64,000 nt of DNA, taken from positions 1,922,001 through 1,986,000 of the forward strand of contig NZ_CP014608.1 of the NCBI RefSeq assembly GCF_001586165.1. The letters are read 5' to 3'. Positions 52,017 to 60,712 of the stretch are shown one piece after another. Every line of letters starts with the position of its first letter. Positions within the stretch are counted from its first letter, which is position 1. The DNA comes from Obesumbacterium proteus. Its GTDB lineage: Bacteria > Pseudomonadota > Gammaproteobacteria > Enterobacterales > Enterobacteriaceae. The notes under the pieces were generated by a model, which saw only the letters and a list, made by a program, of their open reading frames with translations, was not told where the DNA came from and made no database searches. The position numbers and the translations under genes were made by a program.

Positions 52017-53064
52017 GTAAAATTCGGGTGTTGTGCGTTGATGATTCAGCGCTAATGCGTCAATTGATGACCGAGATTATTAATAGCCATCCTGATATGG
52101 AAATGGTCGCGGTGGCGCAAGATCCGCTGGTGGCACGCGATCTAATCAAAAATTTAATCCGCAGGTGCTCACGCTAGACGTTGAGATGCCGCGCATGGAC
52201 GGCATCGATTTTCTTGAAAAGCTGATGCGTTTACGGCCGATGCCGGTGGTGATGGTGTCGTCGCTAACGGGTAAAGGCTCAGAAATTACGCTTAAGGCGC
52301 TTGAGCTTGGCGCGGTGGATTTCGTCACCAAACCGCAGCTTGGGATCCGCGAAGGCATGCTGGCCTACAGCGAAATGATTGCCGATAAAGTGCGTGCGGC
52401 GGCGAAAGCGCGTCTGCCTGCGCGTGGCACGATGCCGGTAAAACCTGTGACGCTCAGCCATACCCCGTTGCTCAGCAGTGAAAAACTGATTGCGATTGGT
52501 GCTTCAACGGGCGGAACCGAGGCGATTCGCCATGTGCTACAGCCGCTGCCGTCATCAAGCCCCGCGCTGCTGATTACCCAGCATATGCCGCCGGGCTTTA
52601 CGCGTTCGTTTGCCGAGCGCCTGAACAAACTGTGTCAGATCACCGTCAAGGAAGCCGAAGAGGGCGAACGCGTGTTGCCAGGGCATGCCTACATTGCACC
52701 GGGGGATATGCATCTGGAGCTGGCGCGCAGCGGTGCCAACTATATTGTGCGCCTGCATCAGGGGCCTGCGGTTAACCGTCATCGGCCTTCGGTTGATGTG
52801 CTGTTTGACTCGGTGGCGCGCTATGCAGGACGCAACGCGGTGGGCGTGATTTTAACCGGTATGGGTAACGATGGCGCTGCGGGGATGCTCAAAATGCATC
52901 AGGCAGGGGCTTATACCATCGCACAAAATGAAGCCAGCTGTGTGGTGTTTGGCATGCCGCGAGAGGCCATTTTAACGGGCGGCGTCGATGAAGTGGTCGA
53001 TCTGCAACAAGTCAGTCAGCGAATGCTGACGCAAATTAGTGCCGGACAGGCGCTGCGTATTTAA
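52013..53064 (+). pseudogene. cheB: Chemotaxis methylesterase CheB, frameshifted
   Basis: The first frame from ATG 52013 reads SKIRVLCVDDSALMRQLMTE, the receiver start, to residue 46. It then stops at 52175-52177. The second frame restarts VLTLDVEMPRMDG with the phospho-Asp and continues through the methylesterase domain (GASTGGTEAIRH with Ser, TQHMPPGFT with His, ILTGMGNDGAAGM with Asp). Five A at 52148-52152, where six would give IKKFNPQVLTLD, account for the break. CheB is otherwise complete in length and motifs. As written the cell would lack a full-length methylesterase. Confidence 0.93.
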
Positions 53065-53099
53065 CGTTCCCTAATGAGGGGGACTTTTGAGGAGTCAGT

Positions 53100-53489
53100 A
53101 TGGCGGATAAGAATCTGCGTTTTTTGGTTGTCGATGATTTTGCCACAATGCGCCGCATCGTAAGAAACCTGCTTAAAGAGCTGGGTTTTAACAATGTAGA
53201 AGAAGCGGAAGATGGCGCGGACGCGTTAACCAAGCTACGCACAGGGGCGTTTGATTTTGTGGTTTCTGATTGGAATATGCCCAACATGGATGGTCTGCAA
53301 CTGTTGCAGGCGATTCGCGCCGACGGCAGTCTGGGAACATTACCGGTATTGATGGTGACCGCGGAAGCGAAAAAAGAAAACATTATTGCAGCAGCGCAGG
53401 CAGGTGCCAGCGGCTACGTCGTTAAACCGTTTACGGCAGCAACGCTAGAAGAAAAGCTGAATAAGATTTTTGAAAAGTTGGGGATCTAA
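53100..53489 (+). CDS. cheY: Chemotaxis response regulator CheY
   Basis: The 129-aa single receiver domain has acid pocket Asp12/Asp13 (LVVDDFATMRRI), phospho-Asp57 (VVSDWNMPNMDGL), Thr87 in VTAEAKKENI and Lys109 in YVVKPFTAATL. Phospho-CheY binds FliM to cause clockwise rotation. GGAG precedes the ATG, 36 nt after cheB. Confidence 0.98.
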   Translation: MADKNLRFLVVDDFATMRRIVRNLLKELGFNNVEEAEDGADALTKLRTGAFDFVVSDWNMPNMDGLQLLQAIRADGSLGTLPVLMVTAEAKKENIIAAAQAGASGYVVKPFTAATLEEKLNKIFEKLGI

Positions 53490-53498
53490 GGAGTCACA

Positions 53499-54143
53499 AT
53501 GAACGAACATCCTATGCCAGCAACTGATGCGGCGACGGCCAACGATATTATTGCTCGAATTGGGCAATTAACTCGCATGTTACGCGACAGCCTAAAAGAA
53601 CTTGGGCTGGATCAGGCTATTGCGCAGGCGGCAGAAGCGATTCCAGATGCCCGCGATCGTTTAGATTATGTGGTGCAGATGACGGCTCAGGCCGCAGAGC
53701 GTGCTTTAAACTGCGTTGAAGCGGCTCAGCCACGTCAAACGACGTTAGAAAAAGGGGCGACAGATTTAAAAGTGCGTTGGGATGAGTGGTTTGAAAATCC
53801 TATCGAGCTTTCTGATGCGCGCGTTTTGGTTTCTGACACCCGTAGCTATTTGGCTGCGGTGCCGGAACACACGGCGTTCACGCATGCTCAGCTGCTTGAA
53901 ATTATGATGGCACAGGATTTCCAAGACCTTACAGGTCAGGTTATCAAGCGCATGATGGGCGTGGTGCAAGAAATCGAAAAAGAACTGCTGGCGGTGTTGG
54001 TCGAAAACATTCCAGACGTTACGGCAAAACCAAAACGTGACAACGATGGTTTGCTCAATGGTCCGCAGATGAACCAAAATGGCCCAGGCATTGTGGCAAA
54101 TCAGGAGCAGGTGGATGATTTGCTGGGAAGTTTAGGTTTCTAA
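53499..54143 (+). CDS. cheZ: CheY-P phosphatase CheZ
   Basis: The 214-aa helical-hairpin protein has the catalytic Gln region MMAQDFQDLTGQVIKRMM and the C-terminal CheY-binding peptide VDDLLGSLGF, both conserved in CheZ. It lies 10 nt after cheY and is the last gene of the cluster, before a terminator. The flhBAE genes that often follow are not present in this window. Confidence 0.97.
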   Translation: MNEHPMPATDAATANDIIARIGQLTRMLRDSLKELGLDQAIAQAAEAIPDARDRLDYVVQMTAQAAERALNCVEAAQPRQTTLEKGATDLKVRWDEWFENPIELSDARVLVSDTRSYLAAVPEHTAFTHAQLLEIMMAQDFQDLTGQVIKRMMGVVQEIEKELLAVLVENIPDVTAKPKRDNDGLLNGPQMNQNGPGIVANQEQVDDLLGSLGF

Positions 54144-54197
54144 TCACCTAAGGCTGGCATAGCACTGATGTGTTTGTGACGTTCTGACGGTATTTAT

Positions 54198-54237
54198 CAA
54201 GGCGGGGAGGAGAAATGTGTCCCGCCTTGATGCTTTT
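54198..54237 (+). terminator. Terminator of the che operon
   Basis: CAAGGCGGG pairs with CCCGCCTTG around a 14-nt loop, with a run of T after ATGC. It overlaps the end of the convergent Rrf2 gene. Confidence 0.8.
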
Positions 54238-54671
54238 TACTCTGCGGGAATGCCCAGAATCGCGATAATCTCGCCGCGATTGCTGACCAAATCGGCTAGT
54301 GTGAAGTCTTCCATCGCGGTTAAAAATGCTTCCATGCCGACCTTTAGCGCGGCCTGTAGCTTGCAGACTTTTATCAGTTTGCAGCCGGGCGAATTGCAAT
54401 CAATGCCGCTGAGATTGCTCTCTAGTGCACGGATCACCTGACCGATATTGATTTCTGCCGCTGGCTTGCCCAGTTCTATGCCGCCGCCTTTGCCGCGTAC
54501 TGCATGGATGTAGCCTAACCCCACTAATTGCGCCACCACTTTGACCATATGATTACGTGAGATATCGTAATGCGTGGCAATTTCGCCCACGCTGGTGCGC
54601 TGGCCGTAGGGCATTGAGGCCAGATACATCAGAGCGCGTAAGCCAAAATCGGTGTAGGTGGTTAATTTCAT
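54237..54671 (-). CDS. Rrf2-family regulator (NsrR-like)
   Basis: The 144-aa protein has a winged helix beginning KLTTYTDFGLRALMYLA, SRNHMVKVV (recognition helix) and VRGKGGGIELGKPA. The three Cys in CNSPGCKLIKVC have the C-x4-C-x5-C spacing of NsrR, which binds an Fe-S cluster that senses nitric oxide. Canonical nsrR is linked to rnr, not to che genes. This may therefore be a paralogue, and I withhold the symbol. It is convergent with cheZ and divergent from phoH. Confidence 0.85.
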   Translation of the reverse strand: MKLTTYTDFGLRALMYLASMPYGQRTSVGEIATHYDISRNHMVKVVAQLVGLGYIHAVRGKGGGIELGKPAAEINIGQVIRALESNLSGIDCNSPGCKLIKVCKLQAALKVGMEAFLTAMEDFTLADLVSNRGEIIAILGIPAE

Positions 54672-54796
54672 GAAGCCGCGTGAAAGAAAGAATATTAGGC
54701 ATGTTTATAACATAATTATGGCGCTTTTGGCTGGCTATCAGAGAATTAATAGTAAAGTTAAAACTTTATTAACAATAAAAGATGAAAGTATTAACA

Positions 54797-54814
54797 TTGT
54801 CATTATACTGTCAT
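54797..54814 (+). promoter_or_regulatory. Pho box of phoH
   Basis: TTGTCAT-TATA-CTGTCAT: two 7-bp half-sites with an 11-bp repeat period. It matches the PhoB consensus CTGTCAT-N4-CTGTCAT at 13 of 14 half-site positions. It lies upstream of phoH, a known Pho regulon member. Confidence 0.88.
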
Positions 54815-54898
54815 TATTAAGCAGTACATTTTCATGAGGCGACGGAAGTATTCACATCAACGCAGGTTATTGAACCAGCAGGTTTGTGAGGAGCGCGG

Positions 54899-55132
54899 AT
54901 GAAACAGTCCTTACCTGGGCTAGCACGATGTCAAATCAGCACCATTCAACAGGTTGTCTCTGACAGCCAAAAAGTCGACGCAGCAAAATGGGCGTCACGG
55001 CTTTCTTCCCCGAAAAATTTATCTATTCCTCTCTTTTCACTTTACCGGCTACGACTGCGCGCCGCAGGGATTGGCTTCGCGCGTGGGTTCGTATTAAGCA
55101 CGTCTCTATCCTATAAGGAGGTTCTCAGATAA
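54899..55132 (+). CDS. Possible 77-aa leader ORF upstream of phoH
   Basis: An ATG with a reasonable GGAG at about 5-9 nt upstream opens a 77-codon frame (MKQSLPGLARCQIS...) in the phoH transcript leader. The product is basic, Ser/Leu-rich and not recognised. Its coding potential is marginal. Its stop lies 63 nt before the phoH start. It could be a real small protein, a regulatory leader, or chance. Confidence 0.3.
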   Translation: MKQSLPGLARCQISTIQQVVSDSQKVDAAKWASRLSSPKNLSIPLFSLYRLRLRAAGIGFARGFVLSTSLSYKEVLR

Positions 55133-55195
55133 GCGAGTGACAGTTCGTTCATGAAACGTGGAATGACGATTGAAACCAACTGTAAGGTGCCAAAA

Positions 55196-55984
55196 ATGGG
55201 AAAACAGAAAGCTGTTATCAGAGCGCGCCGTGAGGCTAAACGTGTGGTCAAACGTGATGGTCGTAGTCAACGTCAGCGCGAGGAAGATCAGGCTGCCTCT
55301 CTAGTTCAGATGGGCGGTATCGAAACCATTGGCATGGCGCGGGAAAAACGTGATAACGCGCCAGTCACGGCCAGAACGGAAGCACAGGTCGCTTATCTGT
55401 CTGCAATTGAATCCAAACAGTTAATCTTCGCAACAGGCGAAGCAGGCTGCGGTAAAACCTTCATCAGCGCAGCGAAAGCGGCCGAAGCTCTGATCCATAA
55501 AGAGGTCGATCGTATTATCGTTACGCGCCCCGTATTACAGGCCGATGAAGATCTCGGTTTCTTACCCGGTGATGTATCCGAGAAATTTGCACCGTATTTC
55601 CGCCCAGTCTATGACGTTCTGGTTCGACGTTTAGGGGCTTCATTCCTGCAATACTGCTTACGTCCTGAAATCGGCAAGGTGGAAATTGCACCTTTCGCTT
55701 ATATGCGTGGCCGCACCTTTGAAAACGCTTTTGTGATCCTCGATGAGGCGCAAAACGTCACGGCTAGCCAAATGAAAATGTTCCTAACCCGTCTGGGGGA
55801 AAACGTCACCGTGGTGGTTAACGGCGACATTACCCAATGTGATTTGCCTCGCGGAGTGAAATCCGGCCTCGAAGATGCGCTGCAACGCTTCACCGAGGAT
55901 GGGATGGTCAGTATTATCCGCTTCGACAGCCAAGACTGCGTTCGCTCGGCGCTTTGCCAGCGCACCTTAAACGCATACCAATAA
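55196..55984 (+). CDS. phoH: PhoH ATPase
   Basis: The 262-aa P-loop protein of the PhoH family is induced under phosphate starvation. It has Walker A GEAGCGKTF, RPVLQADEDLGFLPGD, the Walker B-like FVILDEAQN and the R-finger end CVRSALCQRTL, all matching E. coli PhoH. I start at MGKQKAVIRARREAKR (55196, AAGGTG upstream), which aligns with the conserved beginning; the ORF extends to 55151. Its cellular role (RNA metabolism, nucleotide-dependent) is not settled. Confidence 0.94.
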   Translation: MGKQKAVIRARREAKRVVKRDGRSQRQREEDQAASLVQMGGIETIGMAREKRDNAPVTARTEAQVAYLSAIESKQLIFATGEAGCGKTFISAAKAAEALIHKEVDRIIVTRPVLQADEDLGFLPGDVSEKFAPYFRPVYDVLVRRLGASFLQYCLRPEIGKVEIAPFAYMRGRTFENAFVILDEAQNVTASQMKMFLTRLGENVTVVVNGDITQCDLPRGVKSGLEDALQRFTEDGMVSIIRFDSQDCVRSALCQRTLNAYQ

Positions 55985-56012
55985 GCTTTTCCCAATCCAA
56001 TTTTGTTCTCAG

Positions 56013-56036
56013 GGCCACCTTCGGGTGGCCTTGCTT
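56013..56036 (+). terminator. Terminator of phoH
   Basis: GGCCACC and GGTGGCC arms with a TTCG tetraloop, followed by TTGCTTATTT. The tetraloop makes it stable; the T-run is poor. Confidence 0.75.
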
Positions 56037-56137
56037 ATTTAAGCGCCTAGACATAACACTTCTATGACATATTTATGACAATCCAGCGTGGAGACTTTAT
56101 GCTGTTGGTATCTCGATTAATTTAGTGAGAAGTTGGT

Positions 56138-56980
56138 ATGACGACCACGGTTTTTCTGGCGGTGCTGTGTGCCGCATTGCTGCATGCGAGCTGGAATACC
56201 CTTGTTAAAATCGGTGAGGAACGCTTTGTTGGCGTGGCGCTGATTGCGATTTTCTCCGGCGCAGTGTCGCTGTGCGGTTTAGCGTGGGTCGGTTTACCTA
56301 ACTTTTTATCGCTGCCGTGGTTGTTACTCTCTCTGGTACTGCATACCGGCTACTGCCTGTTTCTCAGCCGTGCCTATGGACAAGGCGATCTGGGCCAAAT
56401 TTACCCGTTGGCGCGTGGCAGCGCACCGCTGTTGGCGATGATGCTCAGCGCGCTTTTTTTGCGTGAATATCCGCCTCTGTTAGGCGTTATCGGTGCGCTG
56501 GTATTGGTTTCAGGCGTGCTGTTAATGGCGCTACGCGGCGGCGGGCGCAGAAAGTTGAATGGTAAAGCCGTGCGCTATGCCTTAATTACCGCCATGTTTA
56601 CCGCAGGATATACGCTTTCAGATGGTGCCGGAGCCCGCGCTGCCGAAGCTCCGCTGACCTATACACTGTGGCTGTTTACGCTCAACGGTATCATCATGCT
56701 GCCGCTGTTATGGCTGCATCAGCGAGGGAAAACCTGGGGGCAGATTAAGCGCAATTGGCGGGTGGGTTTAGCGGGGGGAACGATGTCGTTGCTGGCCTAC
56801 GGCATTGTGATTTGGGCATTGACTCAGGCGCCGATTGGCGTTGTGGCCGCGCTGCGTGAAAGTAGTGTGTTATTCGCCATGATATTTTCGGTGTGGTTGC
56901 TGAAAGAACCGATGGGAAAAGCAAGGATCGCCGCCAGTTTGGTGATTGTGACGGGGGTTATGCTGTCTCGGTTGGGGTGA
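56138..56980 (+). CDS. EamA/DMT-type transporter
   Basis: The 280-aa membrane protein has two EamA domains and about ten helices (first half ending LREYPPLLGVIGALVLVSGV, second ending LLKEPMGKARIAASLVIVTG, the internal repeat typical of the family). Members export amino acids or metabolites. The substrate cannot be read from the sequence. It is monocistronic and convergent with chaA through a shared terminator. Confidence 0.85.
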   Translation: MTTTVFLAVLCAALLHASWNTLVKIGEERFVGVALIAIFSGAVSLCGLAWVGLPNFLSLPWLLLSLVLHTGYCLFLSRAYGQGDLGQIYPLARGSAPLLAMMLSALFLREYPPLLGVIGALVLVSGVLLMALRGGGRRKLNGKAVRYALITAMFTAGYTLSDGAGARAAEAPLTYTLWLFTLNGIIMLPLLWLHQRGKTWGQIKRNWRVGLAGGTMSLLAYGIVIWALTQAPIGVVAALRESSVLFAMIFSVWLLKEPMGKARIAASLVIVTGVMLSRLG

Positions 56981-57011
56981 CCACACAGGGTAAAACGCGC
57001 ATAGTCAGAAT

Positions 57012-57044
57012 AAAAAAAACGGCGCGATAATTGCGCCGTTTTTT
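57012..57044. terminator. Bidirectional terminator eamA-type gene/chaA
   Basis: AAAAAACGGCGC and GCGCCGTTTTTT arms around a 7-nt loop, with A-run and T-run on both sides, between convergent genes. Confidence 0.93.
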
Positions 57045-57057
57045 CAGTTTGAATCAG

Positions 57058-58167
57058 TTACAAGAATATCGTCATCAGGTAAGCCGCAAACAGAGCCAAG
57101 TGAGCGGCACCGTTCAGAACGTTAGTACGTCCGGTGCTAAATGAAACCTGACACAGCATCAATGCGGCGACCATCACCACCACCTGTGGTGCATCCAGCG
57201 CAAAGATCAGCGGTTGGCCGGTCAAGGTAGCAATAATCGTAACCGCAGGCACCGTCAGTGAGATGGTGGCTAGCACAGAACCGAAGAACAGGTTCATGGC
57301 GCGCTGCACCTGATTAGCCAATACGGCTTTCAATGCTCCCAATCCTTCCGGCGACAAAATCAGCAGAGCGACTAAGAAACCGGTGAACTGCTGCGGCGCA
57401 TTCAGCGTGCTTAGCAGGCTTTCAAGCGGGTTGGCATTGAATTTAGTGACCGCAATAACGGCAATCAAATGCACCACTAACCAACCGGCGTGCCATGCGC
57501 TGCTGTGAGCCGAAGGTTTGCCATGATGCGGATCGCTCGGATCATCGCCGTCATCTTCATGCTCGTAAACAAACAGGCTTTGGTGCGTTTTGGTTTGGAT
57601 CAGCAAGAACACGCCGTACATTGCGGCGGAAATAGCTGCCACCATAAGCGCTTGACCCGTGGTGAAGTTTCCACCGGGGAAGGTCATCGGTAACACTAAA
57701 ACGATGATCGCCAGCGGGATCAGCGTAATTAAATACTGTTTAATACCGGCCAGATTGACAAACTGAGTGGCAAATTTACGCCCACCGAGCAGCAATGAAA
57801 AACCAACCAAACCACCGGTGACGATCATCACGATGGAATAGAGCGTATCGCGCATCAGCGCCGGAGCCGCATCGCCGGTAGCCATCAACGCAGAAATCAG
57901 ACTCACTTCCAGAATAACCACGGAAAGGCTCAGAATTAATGAGCCGTAGGGTTCACCTAAACGGTGTGCTAACACGTCAGCGTGACGCACTACGCTAAAC
58001 GCACTGCTCAATATAGCGATCAGCGCGAGGATATTAATGCCAGCGACGGCGGGTAAACTCTGAGTATTGCCCCACAGAGTCAGGACAACTAAGGCGATAA
58101 CAGGTAGAGCTAACGAGTACTCGCTATGCCGTGTTTTCACGCGGCATGCTTCAGTTTCTGACTTCAT
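57058..58167 (-). CDS. chaA: Sodium-potassium/proton antiporter ChaA
   Basis: The 369-aa Ca2+/H+ exchanger-type protein has two Na/Ca-exchanger repeats: HRLGEPYGSLILSLSVVILEVSLI and LLILSPEGLGALKAVLANQVQRA, with acidic residues typical of the family. An acidic/His cytoplasmic loop (EHEDDGDDPSDPHHGK) fits ChaA. It exports Na+, K+ and Ca2+ at high pH. The Met at 58167 was chosen because GGAG lies upstream and it aligns with ChaA length (366 aa). Confidence 0.93.
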   Translation of the reverse strand: MKSETEACRVKTRHSEYSLALPVIALVVLTLWGNTQSLPAVAGINILALIAILSSAFSVVRHADVLAHRLGEPYGSLILSLSVVILEVSLISALMATGDAAPALMRDTLYSIVMIVTGGLVGFSLLLGGRKFATQFVNLAGIKQYLITLIPLAIIVLVLPMTFPGGNFTTGQALMVAAISAAMYGVFLLIQTKTHQSLFVYEHEDDGDDPSDPHHGKPSAHSSAWHAGWLVVHLIAVIAVTKFNANPLESLLSTLNAPQQFTGFLVALLILSPEGLGALKAVLANQVQRAMNLFFGSVLATISLTVPAVTIIATLTGQPLIFALDAPQVVVMVAALMLCQVSFSTGRTNVLNGAAHLALFAAYLMTIFL

Positions 58168-58458
58168 TATGATTATTCTCCGTGTAACGATGCGCAGGCG
58201 GTCAATCGCAAAATCCAATCAATAGTTCGATAAAACTATATATAGCCTATCAAAAAAATGTGTTTTATCGATTAGTTTTTACCTAGCTTTACTTATTTTA
58301 TGAATTTTTATCACGGTCTGCTCAATTAAATCATGCTAGTTCGCGATACGTTTAACCTCTCGAGAAATGCTGAGAATACATTCATTAGTTTTCTGAAACC
58401 AAAGGGAATGACTTTTTTGCGGTATCATTAGAGGGATATACGTGAGAGGAACCTAAAT

Positions 58459-59031
58459 ATGACGGATGCAGGCCAGTGGATTTCAGATTACGGCTATGTT
58501 GCGGTGGTGATTGGCAGCATTATTGAGGGCGAAACGATCGCTTTTCTGGCAGGCGCAGCGGCTCACAAGCATCTACTCTCCTATCCTTTAGTTTTGTTGA
58601 TGACCTTCTTGGGCGCCACGGCGGGGGATTTTACGCTGTATCTGGTGGGGCGACGGTTTGGTCGTCAGATCTTGGCGCGTTTTAAGCGACAGCAGAAAAA
58701 GATCCAACGTTTCCAACAGCGGGTGCGTGAGCATGAGACGCTGCTCATCCTAGGAATGCGTTTTGCCTACGGTTTTCGCACCATTGGCCCGATTATCATC
58801 GGATCTTCGGGCGTCAAGCTACGCAAGTTTGTGCTGCTGAATATTATCGGTGCGGCGATTTGGGCATTTATCATCGTTACGCTCGGTTATGCCGCCAGCG
58901 AAGTGCTGTTCCGCCTGTTTGCCCACGAGCATCAACGACGCATCGCCTTTGTGGTGCTGATGGTCGCGTTGCTGGTGGGATTAATCGGCGTGAAGTGGTA
59001 TCGCTCAAAACAGTCTGACAATGAGGCATAA
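58459..59031 (+). CDS. DedA-family membrane protein (YohD-like)
   Basis: The 190-aa inner-membrane protein has a hydrophobic N-terminus with IEGETIAFLAGAAA, the domain core FLGATAGDFTLYLVGRRFG, a conserved Arg segment (MRFAYGFRTIGPIIIGSSG) and C-terminal helices. These are DedA hallmarks and the size is close to E. coli YohD. DedA proteins act in lipid carrier (undecaprenyl phosphate) flipping and membrane homeostasis. It is monocistronic and convergent with the heme permease. Confidence 0.87.
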   Translation: MTDAGQWISDYGYVAVVIGSIIEGETIAFLAGAAAHKHLLSYPLVLLMTFLGATAGDFTLYLVGRRFGRQILARFKRQQKKIQRFQQRVREHETLLILGMRFAYGFRTIGPIIIGSSGVKLRKFVLLNIIGAAIWAFIIVTLGYAASEVLFRLFAHEHQRRIAFVVLMVALLVGLIGVKWYRSKQSDNEA

Positions 59032-59032
59032 A

Positions 59033-59059
59033 ATACAAAGGGCATTGCGCCCTTTGTAT
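59033..59059. terminator. Hairpin after the DedA gene
   Basis: ATACAAAGGGC and GCCCTTTGTAT arms with a 5-nt loop, directly after the dedA stop and just before the convergent permease end. No long T-run on either strand. Confidence 0.65.
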
Positions 59060-59078
59060 CCGGTGTCATGGCACTGAT

Positions 59079-60053
59079 TTAAAGCCCGCGGCGGCATCTA
59101 AATATCAGCCATAAAAAATAGGGTCCACCCAGCAGGCTGGTGAGTAATCCCACCGGCATTTCGGCAGGCTGAACCACGGTTCGAGCCAAGGTGTCCGCCA
59201 GCAACAACAAACAGGCACCGCACAGCGCAGAGCAGGGGATTAGCCAGCGATGGTCTGAGCCGATCGTCATGCGTACCAGATGCGGTACCACTAATCCGAC
59301 AAAGCCGATCACGCCGCTGATGGCGACGGATGCACCCACTAATAATGAACTTAGCACCAACAGCATTTGGCGTTTACGTTTTACATTCACGCCAAGATAG
59401 TGCGCCTCTTCATCACCCAGCTGTAGCAGGTTTAACGTTCCTGCATTGCGCCAAGTGACAAAAATCGCCGGGAGCGCCAACGAGGCGGACACCAGAAGCG
59501 TGGGCCATTGTGCCTGTCCCAAACTGCCCATCATCCACAGCGTTAACTGGCGTAGCTGCTGATCGTCACCGACATAGCTGAGGATCCCAATCGCTGCGCC
59601 GCACAGCGCGTTAATCGCGATGCCGGCCAGTAGCAGATGCAGCATGCCACCGTGGCTGGAGCGACCGCTGAGGAAAAAGATAAACGTGCAGATAAGCAGG
59701 CTGCCTAACACGGCAAACAGCATGTGTTCGTACATTAAAAACAGCGCAGGCAGGGAGACGGGAAAAACAATAGCCATACCGACCATCAATGCCGAGCCGC
59801 TGCTAACCCCTAATAAACCCGGATCGGCCATCGGGTTGCGAAATAAACCCTGCATGATCACGCCCGACGTTGCCAGCGCCGCACCCACCAACACAGCCAG
59901 CAAAACGCGTGGCATACGCACGTTGAGCCAAATATCGAGATAATAATCCTGTAGTTCGCTGTTCCACAGCACTGAAAACGGCATGCTGATCGCGCCGAGA
60001 TTCGCGGCACATAGCACCAAGGCCAACAGGATAAAAGTCAGTCCCCAGAACAT
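59079..60053 (-). CDS. Heme ABC transporter permease (HmuU-like, FecCD family)
   Basis: The 324-aa inner-membrane protein of the FecCD group has about ten helices. It contains MPRVLLAVLVGAALATSGVIMQGLFRNPMADPGLLG in pieces (VRMPRVL, GVIMQGLFRNPMADPGL) and the ATPase-contact segment GVNVKRKRQ. It should form a dimer in the heme importer. Last gene of the minus-strand operon in this window, 116 nt after HutX. No ATPase gene follows it. Confidence 0.9.
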   Translation of the reverse strand: MFWGLTFILLALVLCAANLGAISMPFSVLWNSELQDYYLDIWLNVRMPRVLLAVLVGAALATSGVIMQGLFRNPMADPGLLGVSSGSALMVGMAIVFPVSLPALFLMYEHMLFAVLGSLLICTFIFFLSGRSSHGGMLHLLLAGIAINALCGAAIGILSYVGDDQQLRQLTLWMMGSLGQAQWPTLLVSASLALPAIFVTWRNAGTLNLLQLGDEEAHYLGVNVKRKRQMLLVLSSLLVGASVAISGVIGFVGLVVPHLVRMTIGSDHRWLIPCSALCGACLLLLADTLARTVVQPAEMPVGLLTSLLGGPYFLWLIFRCRRGL

Positions 60054-60169
60054 CTAGGGAGATGAGAGTGAGCTATTCATCACTCAGGATCTCCATCGCA
60101 TCGATAAGTCACTGCGCCACGAGGCGCAGTGATATTGAGCTATCCCGTCATGATTGACGGCAACCACGT

Positions 60170-60667
60170 TTAGATCGCGTCTGTTTTAAGGCGTAACGCC
60201 AAGGCACGGAAGGCGTCTACCTGTGAAGCGAGCAGTTTGCGATGTTCGTCGCGACCCAAGAAAATTTTAAACATGGCGCTGCCTTGCTGGTTCAAGAACA
60301 GAATAGAGGCGGTGTCCATGCCCATAAACTGACGTTCAATCAGCGCAATGTGGTGACAGTTTTCGGCTTTAATATGCCCGGTAAGCCCTTTTTTGCCGCG
60401 CAGGTTAAAGTAACCATGGCGGTGGAAACCGGTAGGTAATTCTCCGGTGAACTCCAAAATAACATCGGCGGTGTGTGCCAGCGTGGTTACGCAGCCCCAT
60501 TCCACGACGCTATCCCACACTGCATCGAATTTATCGCCAGAAACTAAGGTATGCTCCGGCAAATGCTGGATCACCTCAAGCAGCGTGGTATTGAATTTTT
60601 CAGCGATGGCCTCCAGCGTGCCATCAGGACGGGTTTGCATGAAAGCATGCAGTTCAGAATGTGTCAT
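60170..60667 (-). CDS. hutX: Cytosolic heme carrier HutX
   Basis: The 165-aa protein of the HutX/ChuX family accepts incoming heme and passes it on for degradation. It has DGTLEAIAEKFNTTLLEVIQHLPEH and the C-terminal beta-sheet HGYFNLRGKKGLTGHIKAENC with conserved His residues. AAGGAGCAACAACA gives a good ribosome binding site. It lies between the binding-protein gene and the permease gene, an order I associate with vibrio/Plesiomonas-like heme loci rather than E. coli chu. Confidence 0.9.
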   Translation of the reverse strand: MTHSELHAFMQTRPDGTLEAIAEKFNTTLLEVIQHLPEHTLVSGDKFDAVWDSVVEWGCVTTLAHTADVILEFTGELPTGFHRHGYFNLRGKKGLTGHIKAENCHHIALIERQFMGMDTASILFLNQQGSAMFKIFLGRDEHRKLLASQVDAFRALALRLKTDAI

Positions 60668-60712
60668 TGTTGTTGCTCCTTGTTATAAATACTTGTCGTA
60701 TCAATGAAAAAA

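Larger units (their letters stand above)
54672..55195. promoter_or_regulatory. Rrf2/phoH intergenic region
   Basis: Contains the Rrf2 promoter, the Pho box (54797-54814), a possible 77-codon leader ORF (54899-55132), and a strong AGGAGG at about 55118-55123 that is not well placed for any start codon. Confidence 0.55.
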
